Source of the DNA: Lawsonibacter hominis
GTDB taxonomy: Bacteria; Bacillota; Clostridia; Oscillospirales; Oscillospiraceae
Reading direction: 5' to 3'
Assembly: GCF_014287895.1 (NCBI RefSeq)
Contig: NZ_JACOPP010000010.1
Span: 1 to 64,000 of the forward strand
Length of the DNA stretch: 64,000 bases
The notes under the pieces were generated by a model that was not told where the DNA came from, made no database searches, and worked only from the letters and a program-made list of their open reading frames with translations. Of the stretch, positions 32,893 through 40,099 are shown piece by piece (the stretch's first letter is position 1; the number at the start of each line of letters is the position of its first letter). The translations under genes and the position numbers were made by a program.

Positions 32893-34029
32893 CTACTCCT
32901 GGCCCCTGCGGCGGCGCAGCATCATCCAGATGACCACCGGCGCGCCAAAGGCGGAGGTGACGGTGCCGATGGCCAGCTCGGTGGGCGAAAACGCCGTACG
33001 GGCGATCAGGTCGCAGAAAATGCAAAACACCGCGCCGCACAGATACGTGACCGGGATGACCAGCACGGGCCGGGAGGTCTTGAGCAGGGAGCGGGTGATA
33101 TGGGGCACCGCGATCCCCACAAAGGAAATAGGACCGGCAAAGGCGGTGACACAGGCGGAGAGCAGGCTGGAGAGCAGGATGAGCAGCGCTCGGAAGAGCT
33201 TGATGTTGATGCCCAGGCTCCGGGCGTACCCCTCTCCCAGCGCATAGGCCCCGATGGGCTTGCTCAAAAGCCAGGCCGCCCCCAGTCCCAGCAGGCAGAT
33301 CCACGCCGCGGTGGTCACGCTGCTCCAGTTCGCCCCGGAAAAGCTGCCCATGGACCAGCTGGTCAGGTTGACGATGTCCTCCTCCTTGGCAAAGGTGATG
33401 CAGAAGTCGGTGATGGCGCCGCAGACATAGCCCACCATGATGCCGATGACCAGCAGCATCGACATGCCATGTACCCGCTGGGAGAAGATCAGCACGATGC
33501 CCGCGATGAGCAGGGAGCCTGCAAAGGCGGAGAGGATCATGACCGTAGAGCTGATCCGGCTGAGATACCGGCTGAGGAAGATCATGGTGATCCCCACCAC
33601 CATCTTGGCCCCCGAGGAGATCCCCAATACGAAGGGTCCGGCAATGGGGTTGCGGAAGAAGGTCTGGAGCAGAAACCCGGAGACGGAGAGCGCGCCCCCC
33701 AGAATGGCGGCCAGCAGCATCCGGGGCATCCGGATGCTGAAAATGATCTTGCTCTCGGTGGAGCCGTCCAGCACCGCCTGGAGCGCCTCGGCGTAAGCGC
33801 CGCCGGTAAACACTTCCATGACCTTCAGCCGCAGAGCATCCCACACCATACGGAATACCGCTCCGGCCGGGATTTGTACGGAGCCTGTATTGACATTCAG
33901 CACCAAACCCCAGGCCAGCAGTCCGGCCAGGACCGCCACCACGGCCGCAAAGCGCCCGACAGCGGTCAGGCGCTTTGCGCGCCGCCCCGTTTCCGCCAGG
34001 TGCGGGGCGGTTTGCAGCTTCGTTTCCAT
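32893..34029 (-). CDS. btuC: Cobalamin/iron-siderophore-type ABC importer permease (BtuC-like, FecCD family)
   Basis: 378 residues with about ten hydrophobic helices. FecCD hallmarks are IRMPRMLLAAILGGALSVSG, FRNPIAGPFVLGISSGA, and the coupling region FAGPISFVGIAVPHITR. The start is ATG 34029, with GGAAAGGCGG upstream; an in-frame TTG six codons earlier overlaps that ribosome binding site. It lies 345 nt downstream of btuF, with two hairpins between them. Substrate by context: cobalamin or a cobinamide. Confidence 0.9.
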   Translation of the reverse strand: METKLQTAPHLAETGRRAKRLTAVGRFAAVVAVLAGLLAWGLVLNVNTGSVQIPAGAVFRMVWDALRLKVMEVFTGGAYAEALQAVLDGSTESKIIFSIRMPRMLLAAILGGALSVSGFLLQTFFRNPIAGPFVLGISSGAKMVVGITMIFLSRYLSRISSTVMILSAFAGSLLIAGIVLIFSQRVHGMSMLLVIGIMVGYVCGAITDFCITFAKEEDIVNLTSWSMGSFSGANWSSVTTAAWICLLGLGAAWLLSKPIGAYALGEGYARSLGINIKLFRALLILLSSLLSACVTAFAGPISFVGIAVPHITRSLLKTSRPVLVIPVTYLCGAVFCIFCDLIARTAFSPTELAIGTVTSAFGAPVVIWMMLRRRRGQE

Positions 34030-34373
34030 AGCTTGCCGCCTTTCCAACGATACTGGATAGAAGGAAATCGGCAGGGCGGAAGGCCCCGCCCTGCCGCGGC
34101 GCGGCGAACAAGCCCGCCGCGCCGCTCAAACATGCCGGCACTTTTCAAGGACCTGCAGCCCCCCCGCTGACGCCTGGGTCCGCCTGGGTCCCCCAGGGCC
34201 GCCCGCGTCCTTCTCCGTAAAGGGGACGCGGCGTCCGCAAGGCCGCAAAGCCGCCGACGGCTGCCCCGTGCGGGCGCAGACGCATGTTTCACGGCCGCGG
34301 GGGCGAGGCTATACGCGGCCTTCCCCCCCGCCAACGGCAGGGCGGGTTCTCCCACCTGCCGCTGGCGTGGCCC
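34030..34373 (-). other. Spacer between btuF and btuC with two tandem GC-rich hairpins
   Basis: 344 nt, no gene. Two adjacent perfect stems lie next to btuC: 34070-34079 with 34086-34095 (10 bp) and 34096-34106 with 34115-34125 (11 bp). On the minus strand the second is followed by GATTTCCTTC. They may act as a leaky terminator or an mRNA 3' stabiliser that gives more binding protein than permease. The rest is GC-rich with short CCTGGG repeats and nothing recognisable. Confidence 0.5.
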
Positions 34374-35552
34374 TCAGGACAGCTTGATCAGATGGTCGGT
34401 GGTCACATCGCCGTCGGCGCTGGCGAGAATGGCGTTCATATCCGACAGGATGGAGGCGATGGCGGCGGTAGACTGGGTAAAGTCCGGCGAGGTGATCCAG
34501 ACATTGCCGTCCTGCACCGCTTTGAAGTCGGCAAACAGGGGGTTATAGTCGATCATTTCCTGGATGGAGGCGAAGGAGCGGGCAAAGTTCACATAGAACA
34601 GGTAATCCGCGTCCTTGTTGCCGGCGTACCACTCTTCAAAGGTCATATTGGTATTGCCGCTCTTCTCCGGCTCCATATCGGCCAGGATGTACGTGCCGCC
34701 GGCCATGCCGATCAGCTGGGCCATATAGTCGCCGCCGTTGCGGGCATAGCACTTGTCGGTGGAGGTGATGTAGCCCATGGCCACGGTCTTGCCGTACGCC
34801 TGCGCGGCGGTGGCGTCCTCCACAAGGGCCTTCTGCGCCTCAAAATAGGCTTCGGCCTGCTCCTCCATGCCGAAGAGTACGCCAAACAGCTTTACCCACT
34901 CCACACGGCCCAGAGGATGGGCCTCCTTGGAGGAATTCTCCACGATGGAGGGGATGCCCAGCTCGTCAAATTTCTCCAGCACCTCGGGATTGTTGTCGAT
35001 CATGGTGGTATCCACGTGCAGCTGAATGTCGTTGGCGGTCATCTGCTCATAATCCGGTTCCTTATAGTGGCCGGAGAAGGCGATGCTGCCCTCGTTCATC
35101 TTCGCCACCACATCTTCGATGTACCAGTCCTCCACGTCGTTGGCCACCAGCTTCACGTGGTCCAGCCCGCCCATGGCGGCCACCAGCGAAGTCATGCCGG
35201 TGCTGGCCAGATAGACCCGGTCGATGGGTTGCTGCAGAACCACCACGCCCGCCTCCAGTTCCTCGGGGACGCTCATGCCCTCGGGCACCACCAGATAGGT
35301 GTTCCCGGTGGTGCCGGCAGTGAACATGCGGTAGCCGCCCTTATAGCGGTCGACGGCAAAATTCCGGGCATACTCCAGTTCCATGGGGCCGTCCAACACC
35401 AGCTTGCCGTCGTAATCCTCCTGGGGCGCGGCGGTCTCCGGCACAGCCGTCTCCGGGGCGGCGGTCCCGGACGCGGCGGGGTTCGTGTTCCCGCAAGCCG
35501 CCAGGCAAAGCAGCAGGGCCAAGGACAGGATGCTCATTCCGATTCGTTTCAT
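34374..35552 (-). CDS. btuF: Cobalamin/siderophore-type ABC substrate-binding lipoprotein (BtuF-like)
   Basis: 392 residues. The signal peptide ends in lipobox LAAC with Cys at residue 20, followed by an Ala/Pro/Thr-rich linker to about 45. The body is a type III (FecB/BtuF) binding protein: RVYLASTGMTSLVAAMGGLDHV, KFDELGIPSIVENSS and GNVWITSPDFTQS. It is anchored outside the membrane and delivers its ligand to the BtuCD-like pair. It is the first gene behind the cobalamin riboswitch, which makes a corrinoid the most likely ligand. Confidence 0.9.
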   Translation of the reverse strand: MKRIGMSILSLALLLCLAACGNTNPAASGTAAPETAVPETAAPQEDYDGKLVLDGPMELEYARNFAVDRYKGGYRMFTAGTTGNTYLVVPEGMSVPEELEAGVVVLQQPIDRVYLASTGMTSLVAAMGGLDHVKLVANDVEDWYIEDVVAKMNEGSIAFSGHYKEPDYEQMTANDIQLHVDTTMIDNNPEVLEKFDELGIPSIVENSSKEAHPLGRVEWVKLFGVLFGMEEQAEAYFEAQKALVEDATAAQAYGKTVAMGYITSTDKCYARNGGDYMAQLIGMAGGTYILADMEPEKSGNTNMTFEEWYAGNKDADYLFYVNFARSFASIQEMIDYNPLFADFKAVQDGNVWITSPDFTQSTAAIASILSDMNAILASADGDVTTDHLIKLS

Positions 35553-35637
35553 AGTTTCCTCCTCATGTTATGGATCGCTCCAGTCTATAAAATCCCCCCT
35601 TGTTCCAGCGGACGCACCCCTCCCGTGGACGCAGAAA

Positions 35638-35666
35638 GCCGCGGCAGCGCTGAACGCTGCCGCGGC
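35638..35666 (-). terminator. Riboswitch-associated intrinsic terminator
   Basis: A 12-bp GC-rich stem (35638-35649 with 35655-35666, 5-nt loop), followed on the minus strand by TTTCTGC. It lies between the cobalamin aptamer and btuF, where a transcription-terminating expression platform is expected. Confidence 0.7.
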
Positions 35667-35721
35667 CGGTTTTCCGCAACAAAAAGTCCCCTATGCCATA
35701 ACGCGTGGCAGGGACGTCCTC

Positions 35722-35898
35722 AAGCAGGTCTTCTGACTTACGCTTAGGGAGAGCTGCCTCTCCTGCGTCCGTGCTCTGCCTTCCCGGTTTCCCAGTGGCT
35801 GATCTTCATCAACGAGCAGCGGCCTCAGCGCTTACAGCGGCGGTACCGTCCGGGATTCTCACCCGGTTGTCTATCATTCCTCTAGGAGGGACACTTGA
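35722..35898 (-). promoter_or_regulatory. Cobalamin riboswitch
   Basis: Read on the minus strand, this stretch has the conserved cobalamin aptamer elements in order: GGGTGAGAATCCCGGACGG, the CCGCCGCTGTAAGC junction, the B12 box AGCCACTGG followed by AAACCGGGAAGGC, and the closing GTCAGAAGACCTG. It lies between a strong promoter and a terminator hairpin upstream of btuF. When adenosyl- or another cobalamin binds, it should terminate transcription of uptake and biosynthesis genes. The ends are approximate. Confidence 0.93.
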
Positions 35899-35917
35899 GG
35901 GAAATTTTATTAAGGCC

Positions 35918-35946
35918 ATTCTACTGATTCCGCTCCGGTTTGTCAA
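35918..35946 (-). promoter_or_regulatory. Sigma-A promoter of the riboswitch/cobalamin operon
   Basis: Minus strand: TTGACA (35946-35941), 17-nt spacer, TAGAAT (35923-35918). Predicted transcription starts just ahead of the aptamer. Confidence 0.8.
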
Positions 35947-35972
35947 CAGGATTTTAGCACGCGGCCCGGCCC

Positions 35973-36001
35973 TTGCGGGCCAAGCCCGCCTCTGCTATAC
36001 T
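35973..36001 (+). promoter_or_regulatory. Sigma-A promoter of thpR
   Basis: TTGCGG (35973-35978), 17-nt spacer, TATACT (35996-36001), 54 nt before the thpR ATG. It is divergent from the cobalamin promoter. Confidence 0.6.
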
Positions 36002-36054
36002 CAGGCTGTTCCCTGCGGGAAGCGGGACCTTACGGAAAAGAGGAGGCGTCTTAT

Positions 36055-36585
36055 ATGCGTCTGTTTGTGGCGGCGGCGCTGCCGGAGTCCTGGAAGGACG
36101 CTCTGGACAGGGCGGCCCGGGCCCTGGCGGACCAGGGCGTACGCGGGAATTTTACCCGGCGGGAAAATTATCATCTCACCCTGGTCTTTCTGGGAGAGAC
36201 CGACCGTCTGGACGACGTGATTGCCGCCATGGATACGGTGGACGCGCCGCCCTTCCCGCTGCGCACCTGCGGCGTGGGAAGGTTCCGCCGTTCCAGCGGG
36301 GATATCCTATGGGTGGGCGTACAGGCCGCGCCCGGCCTCACTGAGGCCCAGTGGCAGCTCTCCCATGCGCTGGCGGGGGCTGGCTTCCCGCTGGAGGAGC
36401 GCGCCTACCGGCCCCATCTGACCCTTGCCCGGCGCGCGATCCTTCCCCGCTCCATGGACGAGGGCCGCTTGTCCGGCCTGCTGACGCCCCTGGAGCTGAC
36501 CCTGGACCGGCTGACCCTGATGTGCTCGGAGCGCCGCTCCGGCCTGCTGCGGTATACGCCTATTTACGAAAAGCGGCTGTTTTAA
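36055..36585 (+). CDS. thpR: RNA 2',3'-cyclic phosphodiesterase (ThpR/LigT)
   Basis: 176 residues, the usual length of the 2H phosphoesterase ThpR. It has both catalytic H-x-T motifs: HLTLVFLG (about residues 41-48) and HLTLAR (about 122-127). The family hydrolyses 2',3'-cyclic phosphates at RNA ends. The ATG follows AGAGGAGG. It has its own promoter, and its stop codon lies inside the left end of the first MITE-like repeat. Confidence 0.92.
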   Translation: MRLFVAAALPESWKDALDRAARALADQGVRGNFTRRENYHLTLVFLGETDRLDDVIAAMDTVDAPPFPLRTCGVGRFRRSSGDILWVGVQAAPGLTEAQWQLSHALAGAGFPLEERAYRPHLTLARRAILPRSMDEGRLSGLLTPLELTLDRLTLMCSERRSGLLRYTPIYEKRLF

Positions 36586-36747
36586 GGCGTCACCGCACAA
36601 TTCCCCACGCACGTCTTGGCGGCCAATTTGCCCCACAAATGCGTTGCAAAACCTTGTAATACGCAAAGTATTCCTGCGGTTTTGCGCCTTTTTGCGGCAC
36701 AAATTTTCGCGCCGATCCGCACGCGCTGAATCATGCGGTAATGCCTT
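36584..36747. repeat. MITE-like repeat, copy A
   Basis: A 164-nt element nearly identical to 45605-45768 (7 differences seen). Its ends are imperfect inverted repeats about 20 nt long: AAGGCGTCACCGCACAATTC at the left, and the complement of the right end reads AAGGCATTACCGCATGATTC. An internal hairpin (GCAAAACC 36646-36653 with GGTTTTGC 36678-36685) is followed by GCCTTTTTG and could act as a terminator for thpR. There is no credible ORF. A target-site duplication could not be fixed. Confidence 0.8.
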
Positions 36748-36867
36748 GACCCGAAAACGGCTTGCCCCGCAGCCGGACTCCCGCACGGCCGGGCCGGTCC
36801 GCGCCCGTTCAGCCAGACACGAACGCGCGGGGACGCACGGCGCACAGCGCGACGGAGCTCCCCGCCC

Positions 36868-37533
36868 TCAGGAGCAAAAGCGGTGGTTCCCGATGACTTT
36901 GATGAGGGGACGGCTCCAGATCCAGGCGCTGGTGGCCGTGCTGGGGTTAAAGTAGTAGATCGCTCCGCCGCTGGGGTCGGCGCCGTTGAGTGCCTCCCGG
37001 GCGGCGCGGACGGCGGAATCGGCCACCGGCTGGTCGATTTGCCCGTCCACCATGCAGGTAAAGGCTCCCGGCTGGTAGACCACCCCCGCGACGGTGTTGG
37101 GAAAGGAGGGGTGCTCCACCCGATTCAGAATCACCGCGCCCACCGCCACCTGCCCGCTGTAGGGCTCTCCCCGGGCCTCGGCGGAGATGACCCGGGCCAG
37201 CAGGTCCAGGCTTGCGGACTGGCTGCCGGAGGTTCCGGCGCTGGGCATGCCCAGCGCCTTCCGGGTGGCCGCACCTACGATGCCGTCCGCACTCAAGCCG
37301 TTGGAGCGCTGAAAGTATTTTACCGCCTCGGCGGTCTGGCTGCCGTAGATGCCGTCCACCGAGCCGTCGTAGTAGCCCCAATTTTTCAGTTTGGTCTGGA
37401 TGGTGCGCACCTCGCTTCCGGTGGAGCCCACCCGGTATGTGGCCGCCTGGGCGCTCTGGGCCTGGGAGATGATGATACTGTTCACCGCGAACAAAAGGGC
37501 CAGCGCAAGAGCCAGCCGTTTCTTTTCCGCCAT
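36868..37533 (-). CDS. sleB: Spore cortex-lytic/cell-wall hydrolase, SleB-like
   Basis: 221 residues. An N-terminal signal segment (about 5-28) is followed by a peptidoglycan-binding type 1 domain (about 30-90; YRVGSTGSEVRTIQTKLKNW and GLSADGIVGAATRKALG). The hydrolase-2 catalytic domain (about 105-221) has the probable catalytic Glu in VISAEARGEPYSGQ and ends with ATSAWIWSRPLIKVIGNHRF. SleB enzymes cut spore cortex during germination. The start is ATG 37533, with GGAGGCGG upstream. A sigma-G-like promoter precedes it. Confidence 0.9.
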   Translation of the reverse strand: MAEKKRLALALALLFAVNSIIISQAQSAQAATYRVGSTGSEVRTIQTKLKNWGYYDGSVDGIYGSQTAEAVKYFQRSNGLSADGIVGAATRKALGMPSAGTSGSQSASLDLLARVISAEARGEPYSGQVAVGAVILNRVEHPSFPNTVAGVVYQPGAFTCMVDGQIDQPVADSAVRAAREALNGADPSGGAIYYFNPSTATSAWIWSRPLIKVIGNHRFCS

Positions 37534-37559
37534 AGGTCCGCCTCCTTCCAATACGGTTT

Positions 37560-37589
37560 TAGTCTACGGAAAATTTCCGTCCCTTATGA
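37560..37589 (-). promoter_or_regulatory. Candidate sigma-G promoter of the sleB-like gene
   Basis: Minus strand: TCATA (37589-37585), 18-nt spacer, TAGACTA (37566-37560). The -10 box matches CATWHTA at five of seven positions. Forespore expression is expected for sleB, but the match is moderate. Confidence 0.35.
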
Positions 37590-37611
37590 GCGGAAATCCT
37601 TTCCACGCACG

Positions 37612-37641
37612 GAATAGCGGCGGCAAAAAAGGGCGATACTG
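37612..37641 (+). promoter_or_regulatory. Candidate sigma-G promoter of the small membrane protein
   Basis: GAATA (37612-37616), 18-nt spacer, GATACTG (37635-37641), 29 nt before the proposed GTG start. It is divergent from the sleB-like promoter. The -10 box resembles that of spoVT in this window (GATACTA). Confidence 0.35.
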
Positions 37642-37669
37642 GAAGGTATCAGGAAAGGATGTGGCGGCT

Positions 37670-37939
37670 GTGGTCAAAGGCGTGTCCCGACAGGTGATCG
37701 TGGTAAAATCCCCCGACCCGCGCCTGTTTGAACAGGCGATCTTTATCGTGAAGGAAGACGCCTTCGGGCAAGGCGTCTCGGCTGAGCAGGTGCTCCAGGA
37801 GGCCCGGCGGGTGGCCGACGGATATCTGCGCCGCAACGTGCGTCTGGGCCGCCCCCGGCCCCGCGTGCCCGCCCCCGCCTGGGTGGCCGCCGGCGCGTTG
37901 CTCGCCACCATCGGCTGGAGCGTGGGCCTGCTGCTGTAA
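37670..37939 (+). CDS. Small protein with one C-terminal membrane helix, unknown function
   Basis: About 89 residues from GTG 37670 (MVKGVSRQVIVVKSPDP), supported by AGGAAAGG 11 nt upstream; another GTG nine bases earlier is too close to that site. An alpha/beta N-terminal part (VIVVKSPDPRLFEQAIFIV) is followed by a basic stretch and a final hydrophobic helix (AWVAAGALLATIGWSVGLLL) at the very C-terminus, as in tail-anchored proteins. No family is recognised with certainty. It is divergent from the sleB-like gene with a sigma-G-like promoter and a clear terminator. Confidence 0.65.
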   Translation: MVKGVSRQVIVVKSPDPRLFEQAIFIVKEDAFGQGVSAEQVLQEARRVADGYLRRNVRLGRPRPRVPAPAWVAAGALLATIGWSVGLLL

Positions 37940-37942
37940 AAA

Positions 37943-37975
37943 ACACCGGCGCACGAAAAACACGTGCGCCGGTGT
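37943..37975. terminator. Bidirectional terminator after the small membrane protein
   Basis: A 13-bp perfect stem (37943-37955 with 37963-37975) with an A-rich loop. AAAAA just upstream gives a U-tract on the minus strand, so it can also end the converging SLH gene's transcript. Confidence 0.75.
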
Positions 37976-38053
37976 CGCTTTGCCGAAAAAGCCCCGCAGC
38001 GTTCGCGCCCGCAGGGGCGAGGGGTACCCGGGGGATGCGCGCTGGCGCATTCC

Positions 38054-39925
38054 TCAGTCGGCGATGATCACGCGGATGCGTCCGCCCTCGTTTTCCGGCT
38101 TGTCGTACCAGGCGGTCAGGTCGTAATCACCCGCCTGGACGCGGGCGAGGCTGGAGAGCTGATACTCGGCGCTCCCGGTCCTGACGTAATAGACCGCTGT
38201 CTCGGAGAGCGTATATTGCTTGCCGTCCGTGCCCAGCACGGCGCCGCCGTCCACAGTCTCCACGTCCACCGGCGTCAGGTTATACAGCCGCTCCACACTC
38301 TGGGGCCCCTTCATCTTGGCCTGGCAGGGCCCCACCTTCAGGTTGAACACGGTGGTCTCGGAGGAGAACGCCTGGGGCATGCCGCCCACGTCATAGACGT
38401 AGTTGGACGCCGTATTCAGGCCCATGGACACCTCTGTGACCGAGGTGATGACCCCATACTGGTGCAGGTCCCCGGTGGCGTCCTTCAGGATCAAATGACT
38501 GATCTCTCCCTGGGCGTTGAGGACATAGAAGCGCACGGTGCTGCCGGTGAGGCTGCTTCCCGCCAGACGGTCGGGATAGACCCGGATGGGCGTGCAGTTC
38601 TCATAGGTATCAAGGATCTCCACGTCGTCGGCAAATTCATAGGAACCCAGGCGCTTGCCGTCGTTGGACACCTTCCCGGTCAGCTTGACGGCCGTAAGGC
38701 GTTTGAGCGCAAAGCCGTCCTGGACGGCGTTTACCCGCACCAGATCCCCCACCTTCAGATCGTTTCGGTCAAAGGGATAGCGGTAGGCGGTCCCGTCGGT
38801 GGCGCAGACGGTGGCGGTCCGGGCGGTATAGGCGCCGCCCGCCCCGTCGTCATAGGCGGCGTCGGCGATGGCGGTGACCACGCCGTAGAGCAGCGTGCCC
38901 TCCGGCGCCCCGCCGGACACGGCGGCGACCCCGCCGTCACGGCCCAGCAGCAGGGTGATGGTATCCCCCACCCGGTACTCCCCCAGGTCAGACAGGGCAA
39001 AGGCGGCGGAAGCGGTCTCGATGGCGTAGCTCTTCCCCGCCACCGTCACCGCCGTGGGGGCCGACGCGGAGGGCGAGGCCGCCTGATAGGTGCCGGTGAC
39101 CTGATTGGTATAGGCCCAGACGGTGCGCATGGATTTGGACCAGTACACCACGTCCTGATCCCGGATGGCGGACAGGGCGGACAGGCTCCCGGAGCGGTAG
39201 ACCCTGGCGCCGCTCACGTCGAAGGGCACCTGGCTCTGCCAGCCGCTCCCGGCCACCACGGGGCCCTCCATGGCGGAGTTGACAAGGGCCACCCGGTCCA
39301 GCGTACCGGTCTGGCTCACCAGGTTCCGGGCGGGCTCCAGCACGTTCAGGTGGTACACGCCGCTGGTGTTCTTGGTGATCAAAAGGTTATAGAACAGGTA
39401 CAGGGCATCCCGGCGCGTCATGGCGTCGTTTGCGGCGCAGCTTACCCCCTCGTTCAGCTTCAGGGCCTTGTACTGGGCCATCTGGCCGGAAGGCCATACG
39501 CCGGTGAAGGCGCTGTCCGGATAGCCCAGCAGGCGCAGCACGATGGTCACGCCCTCGGCCAGGGTAATGGTCTGGGTGGGGTTGAAGTAGCCCCTCAGGT
39601 CTCCCTGCACCAGTCCCAGGTCCACCGCCGCCTTGATCCAGGGGGCGGCCCAGTAGGTTTGGGGCACGTCCGGATACGGTTTGACCGGGACCGTATCGCC
39701 CACTGCGTCGCGGCTGGTGGAGGCGGCCACCGCCATTTTGGTAAATTCCGCCCGTGTGACGGCGCGCCCCAGCTCCAGGTTCCCGTCGGAATCGCCCACC
39801 ATGATATCCAGGGCGGCCAGGACCTGAGCGGCTTCATCCTCCGCCGGCGCCGCCGCCAGGGCGGCGGGGGCCAGCCCCAGGACCAACACTGCGGCCAAAA
39901 GGCCGGATAGCAGTCGTTTCTTCAT
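38054..39925 (-). CDS. SLH-domain surface protein with N-terminal SLH repeats
   Basis: 623 residues. A signal peptide (1-25) is followed by three SLH repeats at the N-terminus (about 30-195; VTRAEFTKMAVAAS, YPDVPQTYWAAPWIKAAVDLG, and MTRRDALYLFYNLL as a weaker third). The C-terminal 420 residues are repetitive beta-rich modules with no catalytic motif seen. Architecture is the reverse of the other SLH proteins here, which carry SLH at the C-terminus. It is a single gene with its own promoter. Confidence 0.87.
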   Translation of the reverse strand: MKKRLLSGLLAAVLVLGLAPAALAAAPAEDEAAQVLAALDIMVGDSDGNLELGRAVTRAEFTKMAVAASTSRDAVGDTVPVKPYPDVPQTYWAAPWIKAAVDLGLVQGDLRGYFNPTQTITLAEGVTIVLRLLGYPDSAFTGVWPSGQMAQYKALKLNEGVSCAANDAMTRRDALYLFYNLLITKNTSGVYHLNVLEPARNLVSQTGTLDRVALVNSAMEGPVVAGSGWQSQVPFDVSGARVYRSGSLSALSAIRDQDVVYWSKSMRTVWAYTNQVTGTYQAASPSASAPTAVTVAGKSYAIETASAAFALSDLGEYRVGDTITLLLGRDGGVAAVSGGAPEGTLLYGVVTAIADAAYDDGAGGAYTARTATVCATDGTAYRYPFDRNDLKVGDLVRVNAVQDGFALKRLTAVKLTGKVSNDGKRLGSYEFADDVEILDTYENCTPIRVYPDRLAGSSLTGSTVRFYVLNAQGEISHLILKDATGDLHQYGVITSVTEVSMGLNTASNYVYDVGGMPQAFSSETTVFNLKVGPCQAKMKGPQSVERLYNLTPVDVETVDGGAVLGTDGKQYTLSETAVYYVRTGSAEYQLSSLARVQAGDYDLTAWYDKPENEGGRIRVIIAD

Positions 39926-39993
39926 CTTCGTTTTCTCCTTCTCGTGGAAAGTCGGAACGCAGGCCGGCGCGGGTGCCGGCCCCCATCCTGTTT

Positions 39994-40022
39994 ATCATAT
40001 ACCCCCCGGCCCCCGGTGGCAA
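39994..40022 (-). promoter_or_regulatory. Sigma-A promoter of the 38-40 kb SLH gene
   Basis: Minus strand: TTGCCA (40022-40017), 17-nt spacer, TATGAT (39999-39994), 69 nt upstream of the start codon. Confidence 0.6.
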
Positions 40023-40099
40023 GAGGCACGCGCCTGCCGGGACGGCGCATCCCGCGCGGCAGGGCGCTCCTGCACCCGCAGGGGGCCGGATCTACCGGC

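Noticed and set aside
36584..36845. Small minus-strand proteins over the MITE-like repeats
   Set aside because: The frames lie across a repeat with terminal inverted repeats and a hairpin, lack ribosome binding sites, and are identical between copies because the DNA is repeated.
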